Shown: positions 11,231 through 22,198 of the stretch, piece after piece
How positions within the stretch are numbered: the stretch's first letter is position 1
Layout: the number at the start of each line of letters is the position of its first letter
Assembly (NCBI RefSeq): GCF_024868665.1
Contig: NC_079912.1
Coordinates: 18,206,664-18,270,663 of the forward strand
Source of the DNA: Triplophysa rosa
Taxonomy: Eukaryota; Chordata; Actinopteri; Cypriniformes; Nemacheilidae
Length of the DNA stretch: 64,000 bases
Reading direction: 5' to 3'
Position numbers and translations under genes: made by a program
The notes under the pieces: model-generated
What the model was told of the DNA's origin: nothing
Seen by the model: only the letters and a program-made list of their open reading frames with translations
Databases searched by the model: none

Positions 11231-12830
11231 GGTACACGAAAAGAGGAGGCTACCGAGAACATCAGAATGTGATTCTACACTCAAGTAGGCTACACTGGAC
11301 TCCTGCTTCTTTCCTTCTTCAAACAGAAGTGATAGGGCGGACTGACCCTCTTGTTCTCTGGCTCCGTGGATCTTGTGATCCATCTGTTCGGCAATTGTAA
11401 GGAAAAGCACTGAAGGTTTGGCAGAAGTGGATGGGGGTGGAGAGGCCTGGTTAAGTCTCTTCGCCATTAAAGAGGTTCGCTGCAATCAGACTCCATATAG
11501 TACAATCCAAATGAAACACAATGAGACGTATCACTAGACGCTAACAGACATTGTTTTTCCAAGGCTGTCTGTTAATGATATGTTCAAGGCTGAATGAAGT
11601 ATATTTTTCTCAGAAATCTTGAAAGGTTCTCAGAGGATCTGCTCTAATGAATTCACGAGTTTCTGCAGGCCCCTACCAGAATCACATTTGTGATGAAAAA
11701 TTGTCTAAATGGTCTTCATCATTAGGAGGCCCCTCACCTCATTTCAGCTTTAGTGGTCTTCACACATGTGTGATTGGACGGCACAGATTGCCTCACCTAA
11801 AGATTCATCCACCAAATCAGCATGGCTGCTTGCGTACCTCCGCTTCTTCTTGTCTGACTCACAGTTTGCAACGAGGAGGGTCAGTGACCTGCGAGCGTTG
11901 GTTGGAAAGAGCTGTGGACAAAAGCATTGATGTCACTGTCAGCCAAAATCACTTACTTCAGTTGCCAACTTAACATAAAGCTAAACAGAGTATGAGAAGT
12001 TTGTAGTGAATCTGCAGTCTTGAAAAAAAATATTTTTTTTACAGATTTAAACATGGGAAGCGTGGGAATAAAAGAATATTATTTCTAAGACTTAAAGACA
12101 AGAATAAAATATTTAACCATTTAAAAATGTATTGCTAGTATACACACAAATGTGACCCAGCTGAGTATTCTTTTGTGATTTACAGTTTCTACATAACAAC
12201 ACCTAAAATAATGTAAAGAACATGATGTGAAAATATAATCTTGATATCTTTAATATTGACCGAGTTTGAAATCTAAATGAGCACTTTAAAACAACAGACC
12301 TCTAAAGAAAGAGCGAGTAAAACTATACATTTAATTCAAGACAGTACGGCTGTTTTTTTCAAAACCCTGCTAAAAGAGTTTAGGTCAACACCAAAAGGAA
12401 GGTAAAATGCTTCAAGAGCACAAAGGAAAAGGTGATTTTTGCCATCAAAAATACAATTGCTTCCAGGCTAATTACAAATGGATGATGATGAAGTGAACCA
12501 TTTCGAGGGAGAGTCAAGGTAACCCTACAATGGATCACCAAGTTTATGGCTTCCTGATCGATTTGTGATAAATGTTTGTGCCGCATCTGTAATCTCCTTT
12601 AGTAAATGAAGATTTACATTGACACAGATCTATTGACACACTACAGTTTCTTCAAAATTTCATTTTAAGCAACTTAGTATTATTGGTTATTATTTAAATT
12701 TATTAATTTTTGATAATTTCACAAATTTCACCACGCTTACTCTTTGTGCTTTAAAAGCCATGGCCATTTAATAATCCTTTATAGTAAGGCCAAAAAAACT
12801 CTGTCCATGCTAGAGAAAGGCCAGTTTTGT
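11231..12830. other. unassigned non-coding DNA
   Basis: Unique-looking sequence. Frames of up to 108 codons (11647-11973 plus) lack recognisable features. An A/T homopolymer patch lies near 12025-12040. No transposon family recognised. Confidence 0.45.
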
Positions 12831-12834
12831 GCGC

Positions 12835-12866
<32 letters not shown>

Positions 12867-12903
12867 GTGTGTGTGTGTGTGTGTGCGTGTGTGTGTGTGC
12901 GTG

Positions 12904-12939
<36 letters not shown>
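12831..12939 (+). repeat. (GT)n microsatellite with GC interruptions
   Basis: About 109 bases of GT dinucleotides interrupted by several GC steps (GTGTGCGTGTG). It can adopt Z-DNA. It produces the CVCVCV and HTHTHT chance frames. Confidence 0.97.
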
Positions 12940-12941
<2 letters not shown>

Positions 12942-14535
12942 TCAAGGCCGTGCTCATTAAGAGACAGCAAGCTTGTGTTGTAATGGCCTGGTCACAGCTT
13001 GGCCATGGCAGCGGTATCTCACAACAGATTGTGTGTGCTAGACCACATAAAAAAATGGATCTGTTAATAAGCCAAGCACTTCATCAGCCCGCCCGAGGCT
13101 ATAATGGTGTCCCACCAACACGCTGCTTTCATTTTCGCCTTTCATCAAACACGCTTTCTCTCCTTTTTCTGTTTCTCTCCCTCCTCCCACTGCTTTCCAT
13201 TTCAAATGGGCAAAGAAACAAATCGTGGACTTTTTTGGTTTCAACGCTGGCGTTTAAAAAAAAAACAGGGTTTTCTGCATCAGTTGCGAATGATGAAAAG
13301 AATAAAATACACAAGTATGTACATATATTACATAGCCCTCTGGAATATGGTATTATGGACAACCCAGTCATGGTATTGATTGATCCATTGTACATTATTC
13401 CTTACACACAGGTACTGTAGTGTAGATAGATACAGCGGATCAAATTTGCTCTTATTATGATCTATATGTGAAGTTTTTTATCCAGTGAAAGTGTGTGTGC
13501 ATTAATGCACCAAACGCTGTCATGTCGGGAGTCCTGCCCCCGCCTTGAACAGAATAACAAACGTGAGGTGGTTACGTGGTCGGAGAAGAGAAAGGAATAG
13601 CCATTGCCTTCTACATCTCCATTTTCAATGAAATATATAAAACAGGTCACAGTTTAGCAGCAATTCTCCAACAATTTCACTCCTCCCTAAAGTTTTGGTG
13701 TTCATGACATTAACCTTAGTTAAACATCTTTCATATAGAAGGTGACCGGAAAAAAATCAGCTTGGCAATATGTGAAACAACACATACTGTAAATGTGAAA
13801 AAACACACGCTAGGTCATTCAAAACCAGATCTAATAAACCCCTCTTTCCCCCACCTGCATTTGCCGAGAATATTTAAAGAAGAAAAATCTCCCAACTGCT
13901 TAAGTTAACCATTTCAGTTCAGACGGAATCACACGCTCCTACACCTACCACAAAAATCACATCCTGTGGCCTATTTTAAATTGTGCAATTATAGTAGATA
14001 TCCAATCAAACACAAAAAGTTGCCTTTAGGCCTTTAAGAACAAGGCAAGACTCATCTAGAGTGTTTAAGGGATAAACGGTAGAAGGTTTCTGTTCATCCA
14101 GATGAATCTTCAGGGCAAACTCTCCTTGAAAGGCTTGTCATCAAAAGAGAATCTAAAATAGGTTCTGCCAAAGACAAAAAACTGTTCTTTGTGAGTAATT
14201 TTAACTCGACAGCAATATTTTTTTACTCATTTCAAATGACAAATTGCAGGTTTCAGATATAGTATAACAGTATGAAGTGGAAGAGTTTGCCGTTTCTCGG
14301 ACTTGTGTGATCTGCTACATTCTGATTAGCTAAAAACAAGCAATATTTGTTGATTCACACAAAAATAGGATTAGAGTTACTGGAAACATCAGCTATGCAA
14401 TTAGAGACAAACATTGATTCTTCTTATTGTTTCTAACCTCACTATAAAAACTTGACACAATAATATAACAACCTAAAAGACTTATATCAGTCTACAGTTT
14501 AATTTACTTTCACATTTAAAGTGATTTTTTCTGTC
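12940..14535. other. unassigned non-coding DNA
   Basis: Unique-looking sequence. A 156-codon plus frame (12950-13420) passes through pyrimidine-rich sequence (13150-13200) and overlaps frames on the opposite strand; no domain is seen. Nothing else recognised. Confidence 0.45.
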
Positions 14536-14690
14536 GGCGCCGATAGCCTTGTGGTTATTGTGTCGACATGTAAGTGCGCTCGTGGTGGCCAGAGTTTGAT
14601 TCCAGTCTCAGAGGGTCCTTTGCTGAACTTCACCCAATGCTTTTCTGTCGGCTCTACTGTCCTATCATAAGAAAGGCATAGAAAACACCC
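14536..14690 (+). mobile_element. tRNA-derived SINE
   Basis: The tRNA-like head GGCGCCGATAGCCTTGTGG contains an A-box-like TAGCCTTGTGG. About 45 bases later AGAGTTTGATTCCA fits a degenerate B box (GGTTCGANTCC). The tail CTACTGTCCTATCATAAGAA, followed by AAGGCATAG, matches the CTACTGTCCTATCAAATAAAGGC ending typical of teleost tRNA-SINEs as I remember them. The Pol III boxes are worn, so the copy is old and probably inactive. Confidence 0.75.
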
Positions 14691-14870
14691 ATTCATTTAA
14701 TTATAAAAAGGTAGTTTTATCTCATTTGAAAGTGTGTGCGCTTTGGATTTCACAGACAAGTCCAAATAAATTCTGTCAGTGACCTTGTGTCTGGGCCCAA
14801 AAGCTACCATGTTGAGTTGGTGTTTCTAGATTTCTTTCAAACGTGTGTGTGTGTAAAACCTCAGTCATTG
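14691..14870. other. unassigned non-coding DNA
   Basis: Spacer between the SINE and the candidate element that follows; nothing recognised. Confidence 0.5.
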
Positions 14871-15190
14871 GATTAATTAGTTCAAAACAGAGCTACAAAC
14901 TGTAATGAAAGAGCCAATGGGCTTAAAGGGTCTTAAAACTCTTATCACTCCACATTTAGACTTAATTATTAATGTAATACACCATCTAAGTGAAACAATT
15001 AAAATAGTACAGGCACGAAATGGGCTGACTGGGAGGCATAATAAAAACATTACGCTCAAACCGGGTGGTGTGGACACGCGAAAATGAGAAAATCCTCTAA
15101 TGAAAAACTGAAGCACTAAAGCTCATTAATTGTGGCTGAATATTATGTTTAATTGAGGACGGGGCATGGCTGGACTGAAAGGGCATTATG
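14871..15190. promoter_or_regulatory. strong candidate conserved non-coding element
   Basis: Repeat-free sequence with many homeodomain-like words: GATTAATTAG (14871-14880), TTAATTATTAATG (14962-14974), CTCATTAATTGTGG and TTTAATTGAGG (15121-15160), plus GTAATACACC and GAAACAATTAAAA (Sox-like ACAAT). The density and the absence of repeats make this one of the most enhancer-like stretches here. Conservation is untested. Confidence 0.3.
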
Positions 15191-15310
15191 AGGATTTTAT
15201 GAAAATGCAATGCATACTTGTTCCTTCTGTTGTGAAGAATGTAGTACAAAACATGAACTGAAGAACATACAAATTAAAAATGCAAAAGTTTCTGTGAACT
15301 TTAAACTATT

Positions 15311-15668
15311 TGTCTGTCTGTATCTATCTATCCATCCATCCATCCATCCATCCACCATCCATCCATCCATACATCCATCCATCCATCCATCCATCCATCC
15401 ATCCATCCATCATCATCGATCCATCCATCCATCCATCCATCCATCCATCCATCCATCCATCCATCCATCCATCCATCCATCCATCCATCCATCCATCCAT
15501 CCATCCACCATCCATCCATCCATACATCCATCCATCCATCCATCCATCCATCCATCCATCCATCATCATCGATCCATCCATCCATCCATCCATCCATCCA
15601 TCCATCCATCCATCCATCCATCCATCCATCCATCTATTTATATCATCCATCCATCAATTTATCTATCT
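15311..15668 (+). repeat. (ATCC)n satellite with 153-bp higher-order repeat
   Basis: A TCTG/TATC lead-in passes into long ATCC tetranucleotides. Two variants mark a longer repeat: CCACCATCC begins at 15352 and again at 15505, and CATCATCATCGAT begins at 15408 and again at 15561. Both pairs are exactly 153 bases apart, so a block was duplicated in tandem within the array. The chance frames read HPSIHPSI and MDGWMDGW. Confidence 0.95.
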
Positions 15669-15829
15669 GGGACACAGTGAGAGCCCGACAGCAGAGACCA
15701 GAGAAAGAGACTCTAACTTTATTATTTGGTGCACAACTCCAAATGAAGTGAGTCTTTAACAGTCAACACTCCCGAGCACCAAATAAGGTCAGGTTAAGTT
15801 TAAGTGTGTCATGCTTAACCGGTTGCACT
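15669..15829. other. unassigned non-coding DNA
   Basis: Short unique stretch after the satellite; nothing recognised. Confidence 0.5.
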
Positions 15830-16110
15830 CTCAAAGCTGAGTCAGTGTGAGTAAGCGCTGAATTGAGTCAGTATGACTCCCGAGGCTCCCCGAGGGCCCG
15901 GGTCAGCCCTGAGCGCTGAAGCACGGCCGTCTACACAAAGCTAATATCGGCCTCAGTTAAGGACCTGTGAGAGCAGGTTTCATTACAGCTTGACTTGGTC
16001 TGTGTTTAGAGGCCTCCTGCTCTTTGTCAGGTATTATTGGAAAAGGCAGCCCACATCGTGTGGAAGACACTCAATGAATAGATCATTATTGATTTTACCT
16101 AAAAGGCTAG
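15830..16110. promoter_or_regulatory. candidate regulatory element with AP-1/Maf-like cluster
   Basis: Two TGAGTCAG words (15838-15845 and 15864-15871) and a TGACTC (15874-15879) lie within 42 bases. The first reads GCTGAGTCAG, close to a Maf recognition half. Downstream unique sequence includes CATTATTGATTTTACC. The combination suggests a regulatory element responding to bZIP factors. Inference from motifs only. Confidence 0.3.
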
Positions 16111-17726
16111 CTGAATGAAATCAGTCTCTCTCTTACAGCTCCACTTACCCCCACCTCTTCATTCCTCAGACCTTCGGGCCGGCAGAACCACCTGCCCCCC
16201 CAACCCGAGAGTCGGTGGTCTCTTCACAGGCCCGCCACTGAACGTGCAAAATATCCCCGTATCGATCACTGGCCCCAAAGGTCAGCTCTTGAGCATTCAC
16301 TACGAATGCTTTAACAATCCGGTTAGTGGTGCGCTGCGAGGCTTGTGAAGGTGAAACACAGAGAGAAGCCATTTTGTTTTGAGTGCCGTAATCCCTCACG
16401 CTCACCCACAAATACACATAAAAAATAGAATGTGTGAAAGGTCGAACGTCTCTCTTATTTTCCAACTCCAACTTTGAACCGGTTTGTCTTTGTCCTCTCT
16501 CTAAGGGGTCTGCTCTGCTCTATTTTCATGGATGTGCACTATTTTCAACAACAAAGAGCAGATTTTGATGGGGCGGCACAGCGGGAGAATTGCAATCTAA
16601 AAATCGCAGCTGGTTCGCAGTGGGCGACCGCCCAGCCCAGCGTCCCTTATACATTTACAGTGTGTTGTGGCTAAACAGGCTTGGATACCCGGTCTGCCAC
16701 TCAGAGAAAAAGAAATAACATTGAATGTGAAGGCACAATGGAAATAAGGTTCACCCCCCGTGAACGCAAACAAACTCAAACGCAGACTCGCTCACTCGAG
16801 CAACAGAAGGGACCATGTCGAGGACACTTGTGCGGGGCAGAGACTGTTTCCATGCTTGGCAATTTTCATTTTCATGTTTATGTATTTGTACCGACACCTC
16901 TGAATTTATCAAAGCTTTGTAAGATTTGCCCACACTTGGATGCGACAGAGATAATGAAAGAAAATGGCTCTTGTCCCTCTGTTTCATCATTACTCGGCAC
17001 TGGTTGCCATGTTGTTTGCAGAAATTCCCATTTGCTCGTGACGCCCCGCTGTCTTTGCTCATGCCAGCGGTCCATCAGTCTCAGTTTTTAAATCACCTGA
17101 CTTGACTATTTGTCAACCTCACGACGACACGCTGCGGTTTTAAAACGTTCATGCAGTCTAATTTATGCTAATATGCTGCCTATTTAAGTACAAGGAACGG
17201 GCCGTCTGAGCTAAAGGGAGAAAACAAGCGGAGGAAAGGGTTCGACTGCATTCTCTCGGTTTACATGATCAAAGTGTACAATGAGCAGACCGCCACCAAG
17301 CCAAAACCACATGGAGAGCTCCGTGTTTACATTCCAGTTGATGTAGCAATGCTGTGTGGTTCAACTGTCTACAGCAGTGGAGGTTCGGTTTCACGTACAC
17401 GTACTGTGATCTAGTTCAGAGCGAACAGAAAACAACAAAAACCTAAGTGTGCAGTTTTATAATACAATTCATAGTAGTAATATCAAATTTCCATTAAATA
17501 TCAACATGGCCTCTTCTTTTTGGGGGGTCGATTCATGGCATGTAATTTTATGTTGACAAAGACTAAACCATCCGTGGAGATTTTGTTTGTGCAATCAAAA
17601 ACATGCAATAATATTCATGTAGTCAGGTTTTCGAATAGCATCATGACATCTGGTCTAAATTTAAGCTTTTAAAGAACTGTACATAATGCTGATAAGTGGT
17701 AATTTGACCACCTAAAAATATATATA
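16111..17726. other. unassigned unique-looking DNA
   Basis: Moderately GC-rich between 16140 and 16700, with overlapping chance frames on both strands (up to 136 codons at 16681-17091 plus). None has a recognisable domain or a convincing exon boundary. No repeat family recognised. Confidence 0.45.
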
Positions 17727-18060
17727 AATAATAAATATATTAAACTAAATTTAATTTATTTACATGAACAAATATGAAAATAAATACATTTAAGAAATAT
17801 TAAATTTCATATTTATCAATTCATAATAATAATACTTTTTACTTATGTTAATATAAAAACAATCAATAAATACCTACATTAATAATAAATATATTAAACT
17901 TAATTAATTTACATTAATAAATATTCAAATGAATACATTCAAGAAATGTTATATGTACTATTTAATATTTATTAAATATTAACAATACTTTATTATTATT
18001 TATTTAAATAAATAATAATTCAAATATAATTATTATTTACTAATATTAATAAAAAAAATC
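17727..18060. repeat. AT-rich tract with a diverged 154-bp tandem duplication
   Basis: AATAATAAATATATTAAACT starts at 17727 and again at 17881. The following text (taATTTACAT..., ...AAATAAATACATTTAAGAAATRTTA) is similar in both copies. The whole stretch is almost pure A/T. Confidence 0.7.
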
Positions 18061-18134
18061 AATAAATACATAAATAAGTAAATCGATTTTTTTCTTATTT
18101 TTTATAAATATCATAAATATTTATTTGTGTATCA

Positions 18135-18203
18135 AAGACAGAAAGTCGTATGAAGAAATGACATTTAAATTATTTTTATTTGTAGGTGAACTATTCCTTT
18201 AAT
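18135..18203. mobile_element. right-end fragment of the palindromic MITE
   Basis: Reads AGACAGAAAGTCGTATGAAG, then GTAGGTGAACTATTCCTTTAA, matching the family's GAAAGTCATAC and GGTGAACTATCCCTTTAA end words. The rest of the element is absent; the AT-rich tract lies where it would be. Confidence 0.6.
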
Positions 18204-19529
18204 TCCATTTTTAATATGTCTGGTAATCTGCCCGTCCTAACCTGAGTCCCACCGAATACTGGTAACGCAAGTCCCCCAACATTGAACTCTGCACATATTA
18301 GAATGATCCTCAATCTGATGGTTATTTGATTAAAGCTTTTAGACATCTGAATCCCGTTCCCTATATGAGCTAATAAAGAGAATGTCACATGCCCTCTTTC
18401 CTGACATTTTATACAGAGGTCACAACAAAAAAGACCTTTACAAACAAGTATCCCAACATCTTCCTCCAGCCTGACTGTTGACATTTCCATTTCAATCTCA
18501 GTCACTTTACTAGCTGCTGGTTTGAATCGCATCTGCATTCTGCTGTCTGTGTAAGTGCAACGTCCACATGCCTAATGAAATGAGAATGGCTCACAACCTC
18601 TAGCATATAGGAAAATAAGTATAGCATAAACTTACAATGTGAAAAAAAATCATGACTCAGTTTTAAGCGGAAAGCAGGGGTTTTTAAAGGATCTTGTGTG
18701 TTTCATGTGGGGTTTACAATGAATCTTCAAATTCCTGTGGTTCAATAACAACACTGTAAACTATATAACAACCTAAGTAAATTAGTTATCTTAGAGTAAA
18801 TAATTCATCAAAAAATTTAAGTTGACTCGAGTGAAATAAACTGAAATAAACATAACTATTTCAAGCAGACAATTCAGAATACAATGCAATTAGTTTGATA
18901 TAATTTCAACTGAACTGACAGAAACAGCATTAGCTATAAGCATCACTGAAACTGGGCATGAAGACGATCAGCTCCCAGCATGCTTTGCATGTGACTAAAT
19001 AGTTTGTTTGAAAATTCATTACTGTTTTGGGACAAGATAAGTAGCGCAAAGACCTGTTAGTGTTTATTCTGACTGTTATGTGGAGATTTAAAAGCAAATC
19101 ATTTTGGGGTTACTGCTGTGGTGATGAGTGGAGACCGTGGTTAGACTGAAAACAGGCAGACAATATCTGGCAACAAGTAATTTCGACCATATTTACTATT
19201 AAATTATACAACCTAAATCTATTTGTAATTTTGGACATTTCTTTTTAAATAAGTAGAGTATAGCAACAGGAATGCTAATCATCATAATCCCTTATAATCT
19301 TAATAGGAACAAAATGAGTTTCACAGCAAAACAATATCTGGAGTCAATACTGTACCTCTTTTGAGCACATAGAATATGTCATCTGCTTTAACAAGTTGCC
19401 AAATAAGCCAATAAAAACCATAAGAAAAACCTGTTGAGTTAAAAAATAAAAATGTGCATTTTCAAACCACATGCTTTAGTGAGCACAAATGTAAGTACAT
19501 ATAACTGCATTGTTTTAAGTACACAGGAC
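18204..19529. other. unassigned non-coding DNA with possible ACTGTAAA-type repeat fragments
   Basis: A 115-codon minus frame at 18191-18538 begins inside the MITE fragment and is not believed. Around 18750-18900 the text (ACACTGTAAACT..., AAGTTGACTCGAGTGAAATA) resembles low-copy teleost repeat remnants, but I cannot define ends. Confidence 0.4.
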
Positions 19530-20076
19530 CAGGGGCGTAGCTACATGGTGGCCATGGGTGACCACGGCTACCCCGGAATGATGGATGGCCACCTATCTGG
19601 CCACCTCTGTTGTGCGAAGCAGTTTTAAGAAATGTGTCAGAGTTTACAGAGTGCTGCGCAGATCATTTAGCGTATGCACTGAAAGTAACGCGAGAACATT
19701 ACTCTGGCGTTAATATGATGTTATATGCGGACGCACCGATGCAAACAGTCTGAGCGCTACAGCTGAACAGCCGCTAACCGCTTCGTGACAGTGTACTGTC
19801 TGTGTACCATGGAAGTTCATCGCGAGCAGAAGGATCAGGTCAGTAAAATCAGTCTTGTTTAACTGGATTAGCACATGAAAGCATTGCAAATAAATTGTTT
19901 ACTTTACGTTCTTTGTGTATGTTTTTGACCAGCAAACTATGTGTAATGAAGAATTGGTGTAAATTACAGTAGAAGTTAAAGAATTTCTGTCTGTAAGGAT
20001 TTTTTGGTCACCCTAATAAAATCACTGGGTCTTACCTGGCCACCTCTAAATAAAAGTTCTGTCACTCCAAACACTG
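19530..20076 (+). mobile_element. probable hAT-like remnant with exon-like 5' segment
   Basis: Starts CAGGGGCGTAGCTACATGG, an end type I associate with teleost hAT-like elements. It closes near TCACTCCAAACACTG, which fits inverted ends only loosely. Inside is a CpG-rich stretch (19640-19800), then ATG at 19809 opening ten codons (MEVHREQKDQ), immediately followed by a splice-donor-like GTCAGT at 19839. This looks like the promoter and first coding exon of an autonomous element whose remainder is gone. The right boundary is uncertain. Confidence 0.45.
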
Positions 20077-20664
20077 CACTTTGAGCTCTGTTCTGTGAAA
20101 CCAAATACCCCACACAACGCCTCTCAGGTCTGAGTTTAGACTGGTAACATAAGCGTATTGATTCTCAATTGCTCCGACAGAGTAGGAAAAACATTATTCC
20201 AGTTCTGCTTGACTGTGCCTAAGATGGGGGCGTAAACAGAGACTCTACTTCAGCCAGAGACAAACAGTAATGTGCTATTTAAGACGAGAGGGGTCTCCGT
20301 AAGGCCAGCTAGTGACATTTGACTAGAGTCTCCATCTAAGACTAATCGATCACATCATCACCATCATCCAGACAGAAGAATTTTCCTGCATGGTTTTGGT
20401 AAAGGTTTTGGTAGGCTGTTTGAGCTTTCATTTCAGTGCCAAAGGGAAAGACCAATATTATCTTCCAAACGCTAACCACAGCTAAGCTTTGATGACAAGC
20501 TAATTATTATCTGCTGAATATAGTCATTACAACACAGTTAATTCCTATTTCTGTGTTAAACGAATGAATCAAATGAATTTAAAATTGAGTTTAGTTAGGC
20601 AAACTTAACTCTTTATGTGCTGCTATTACTACCTGATCTCAAAGGGAAAATGTAGAAAATTTAA
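20077..20664. other. unassigned non-coding DNA
   Basis: Unique-looking sequence including a CATCATCACCATCATCC patch near 20354-20370. No gene or repeat recognised. Confidence 0.5.
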
Positions 20665-20816
20665 CAAAGCGATTTCGTATGAATTCGTACAATGTGAATC
20701 CCACAAATATAAATCCACCGCTAAAACTAAGAAAGCAGATCATACTGAAATGTAAAATTTTTATTAATTCATACGATTTAGCCACCTCATAAAATAATGT
20801 AGTTATGAATTGCCAT
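20665..20816. mobile_element. GGAATTCGTAAC palindromic element, half copy
   Basis: Contains GTATGAATTCGTACAATGTG at the left. It ends ATTTAGCCACCTCATAAAAT and GTTATGAATTGCCATGAGA, the right arm of the family intact next door. The opening arm is missing. Confidence 0.7.
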
Positions 20817-20839
20817 GAGATTGTGCTGTTTTGTTCAAC

Positions 20840-21071
20840 ACAATCTCGTGGGAATTCGTAACTTTTTGACGAGGTGGCTATTTCTTTGTATGAATTCCTA
20901 CGATCTTATTTATACGTTTTGGTATGATTTGGCTTACGCCAGTGATGTTTGGTTTAGGGGTGGGGCTTCAGTATTGCTTTTATCTAATAATCGTACGTTT
21001 TTGTTGCTTCACTTCTTACGCATTCATACAAATTAGCCACCTCATAAAATAGTTACAAATTCCCGTGAGAA
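20840..21071. mobile_element. GGAATTCGTAAC palindromic element, both ends present
   Basis: The left arm ACAATCTCGTGGGAATTCGT, AACTTTTTGACGAGGTGGCT and the reverse complement of the right arm match over about 40 bases with a few changes (both contain GGGAATTCGTAAC- and GAGGTGGCTA-like words). A central TTTGGTTTAGGGGTGGGG motif recurs in degraded form near 60150. There is no coding capacity; this is a foldback/MITE-type repeat. Confidence 0.8.
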
Positions 21072-21865
21072 CAGGTTGGTTTTGTCATCTCTGCACGATA
21101 GATGCAAAGTAAAATAACTTAAAAAATATAATTATTATTTCTTGCTAAAATCATTTTGAGTTTGTAAGAATTTAATGTACAGTAGAAATGATCTTTTAAA
21201 AATCATTGATACTCTAAAAGCAATCCACAGTAAATACAAAGCAGCCAGATTCACTATTACTATGCTGATAAAGCGCAAACATTTCTTCGACGTCCAGAAA
21301 TAATTGACTCTTGTTCATGTTGGTTCCTCGAAAATACACCAAGCATAAAAGTCAATAATCAAGTTTAGCTCCGAGCTGATGGGTTCAAATAAGCACTTAA
21401 AGAACGTCTCTTCATTTTGTGGCTTCAGTCGCCTTATTAATTCAAATCTGACTTTGAATGCCTGCATGTAGCTGGGATAATTATTAGCAGGAGAAGATCA
21501 AAGGAAGCATATTATGGTCCTTTTCCGTTTTTTTTCTGATGTGTGTGATGTGTCTCCTCTTTGATGTTGTAAGCTGTTTCATTTAATGTAGAGAGGATAA
21601 AAATACTACACCATGTAATCTGGCATTAATCCTGGAAAAGCAGAATTCCAAAACGTGACACATGTCAAGAGGCAGAAAAAAACAAGGAAAGCAAGGAAAG
21701 GAAAGAACTTTAAAGAATGAGCATGTTCCTGACCGCAACCCTCACCCATCTTTGAACACATAATGAAAAATACAGTGTGTGGAAGACTGTATCCCACAAT
21801 GCAATGCATGCGTGACAAATGACATCTCTGTTTTGGGTCATTGTTGAATCAGATTAAATCAAGTC
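21072..21865. other. unassigned DNA with a possible conserved element at about 21340-21560
   Basis: The middle stretch (CAATAATCAAGTTTAGCTCC, CTTATTAATTCAAATCTG, GGGATAATTATTAGCAGG, GATCAAAGGAAGC) is repeat-free with homeodomain- and TCF-like words and could be regulatory. The 70-codon minus frame at 21606-21818 is not supported. Confidence 0.3.
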
Positions 21866-22198
21866 TTAAAGGGACAGTTCAGCCAAAAATGAAACTTCTG
21901 TCATCATTTACTCACCCTCTTGTCATTTCAACCTGTATGACTTTCTTTCTTCAGCAGAACACAAAAGAAGATATTTGGAAGAATGTTGGTAACCGAACAA
22001 TGGCAGCTACCCATTGACTTGTATTGTACGGACACAAAACCACAGCAAGTCAATGGGTACTGCCTTTGTTTAGTTACCAACATTCTTCAAAATATCTTCT
22101 TTTGTTTCAGCAGAAGAAAGAAAGTCACGCAGGTTTGAAATGACAAGAGGGTGAGTAAATGATGACAGATATTTCAGTTTTGGGTGAACTGTCCCTTA
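21866..22198. mobile_element. palindromic fish MITE (Angel-like), essentially complete
   Basis: The most complete copy in the window. It runs from TTAAAGGGACAGTTCAGCC to TTGGGTGAACTGTCCCTTA. The two arms are reverse complements over about 150 bases, sharing TCATCATTTACTCACCCTC, AAAGAAGATATTTGGAAGAA and ACCCATTGACTTG-like words around a short central loop. It could fold into one long hairpin. No coding capacity. Confidence 0.92.

Noticed and set aside
11026..11400. 124-codon plus frame
   Set aside because: No domain or exon signals; the left part lies in a candidate non-coding element.
12744..12983. CVCVCV / HTHTHT frames
   Set aside because: Translations of the GT microsatellite.
12950..13420. 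156-codon plus-strand open frame
   Set aside because: Crosses a pyrimidine-rich tract that gives runs of S, L and F, overlaps frames in other phases and on the other strand, and has no known motif.
15210..15759. HPSIHPSI and MDGWMDGW frames of 100-156 codons
   Set aside because: Translations of the ATCC satellite. A tetranucleotide repeat lacking stops is open in several frames at once.
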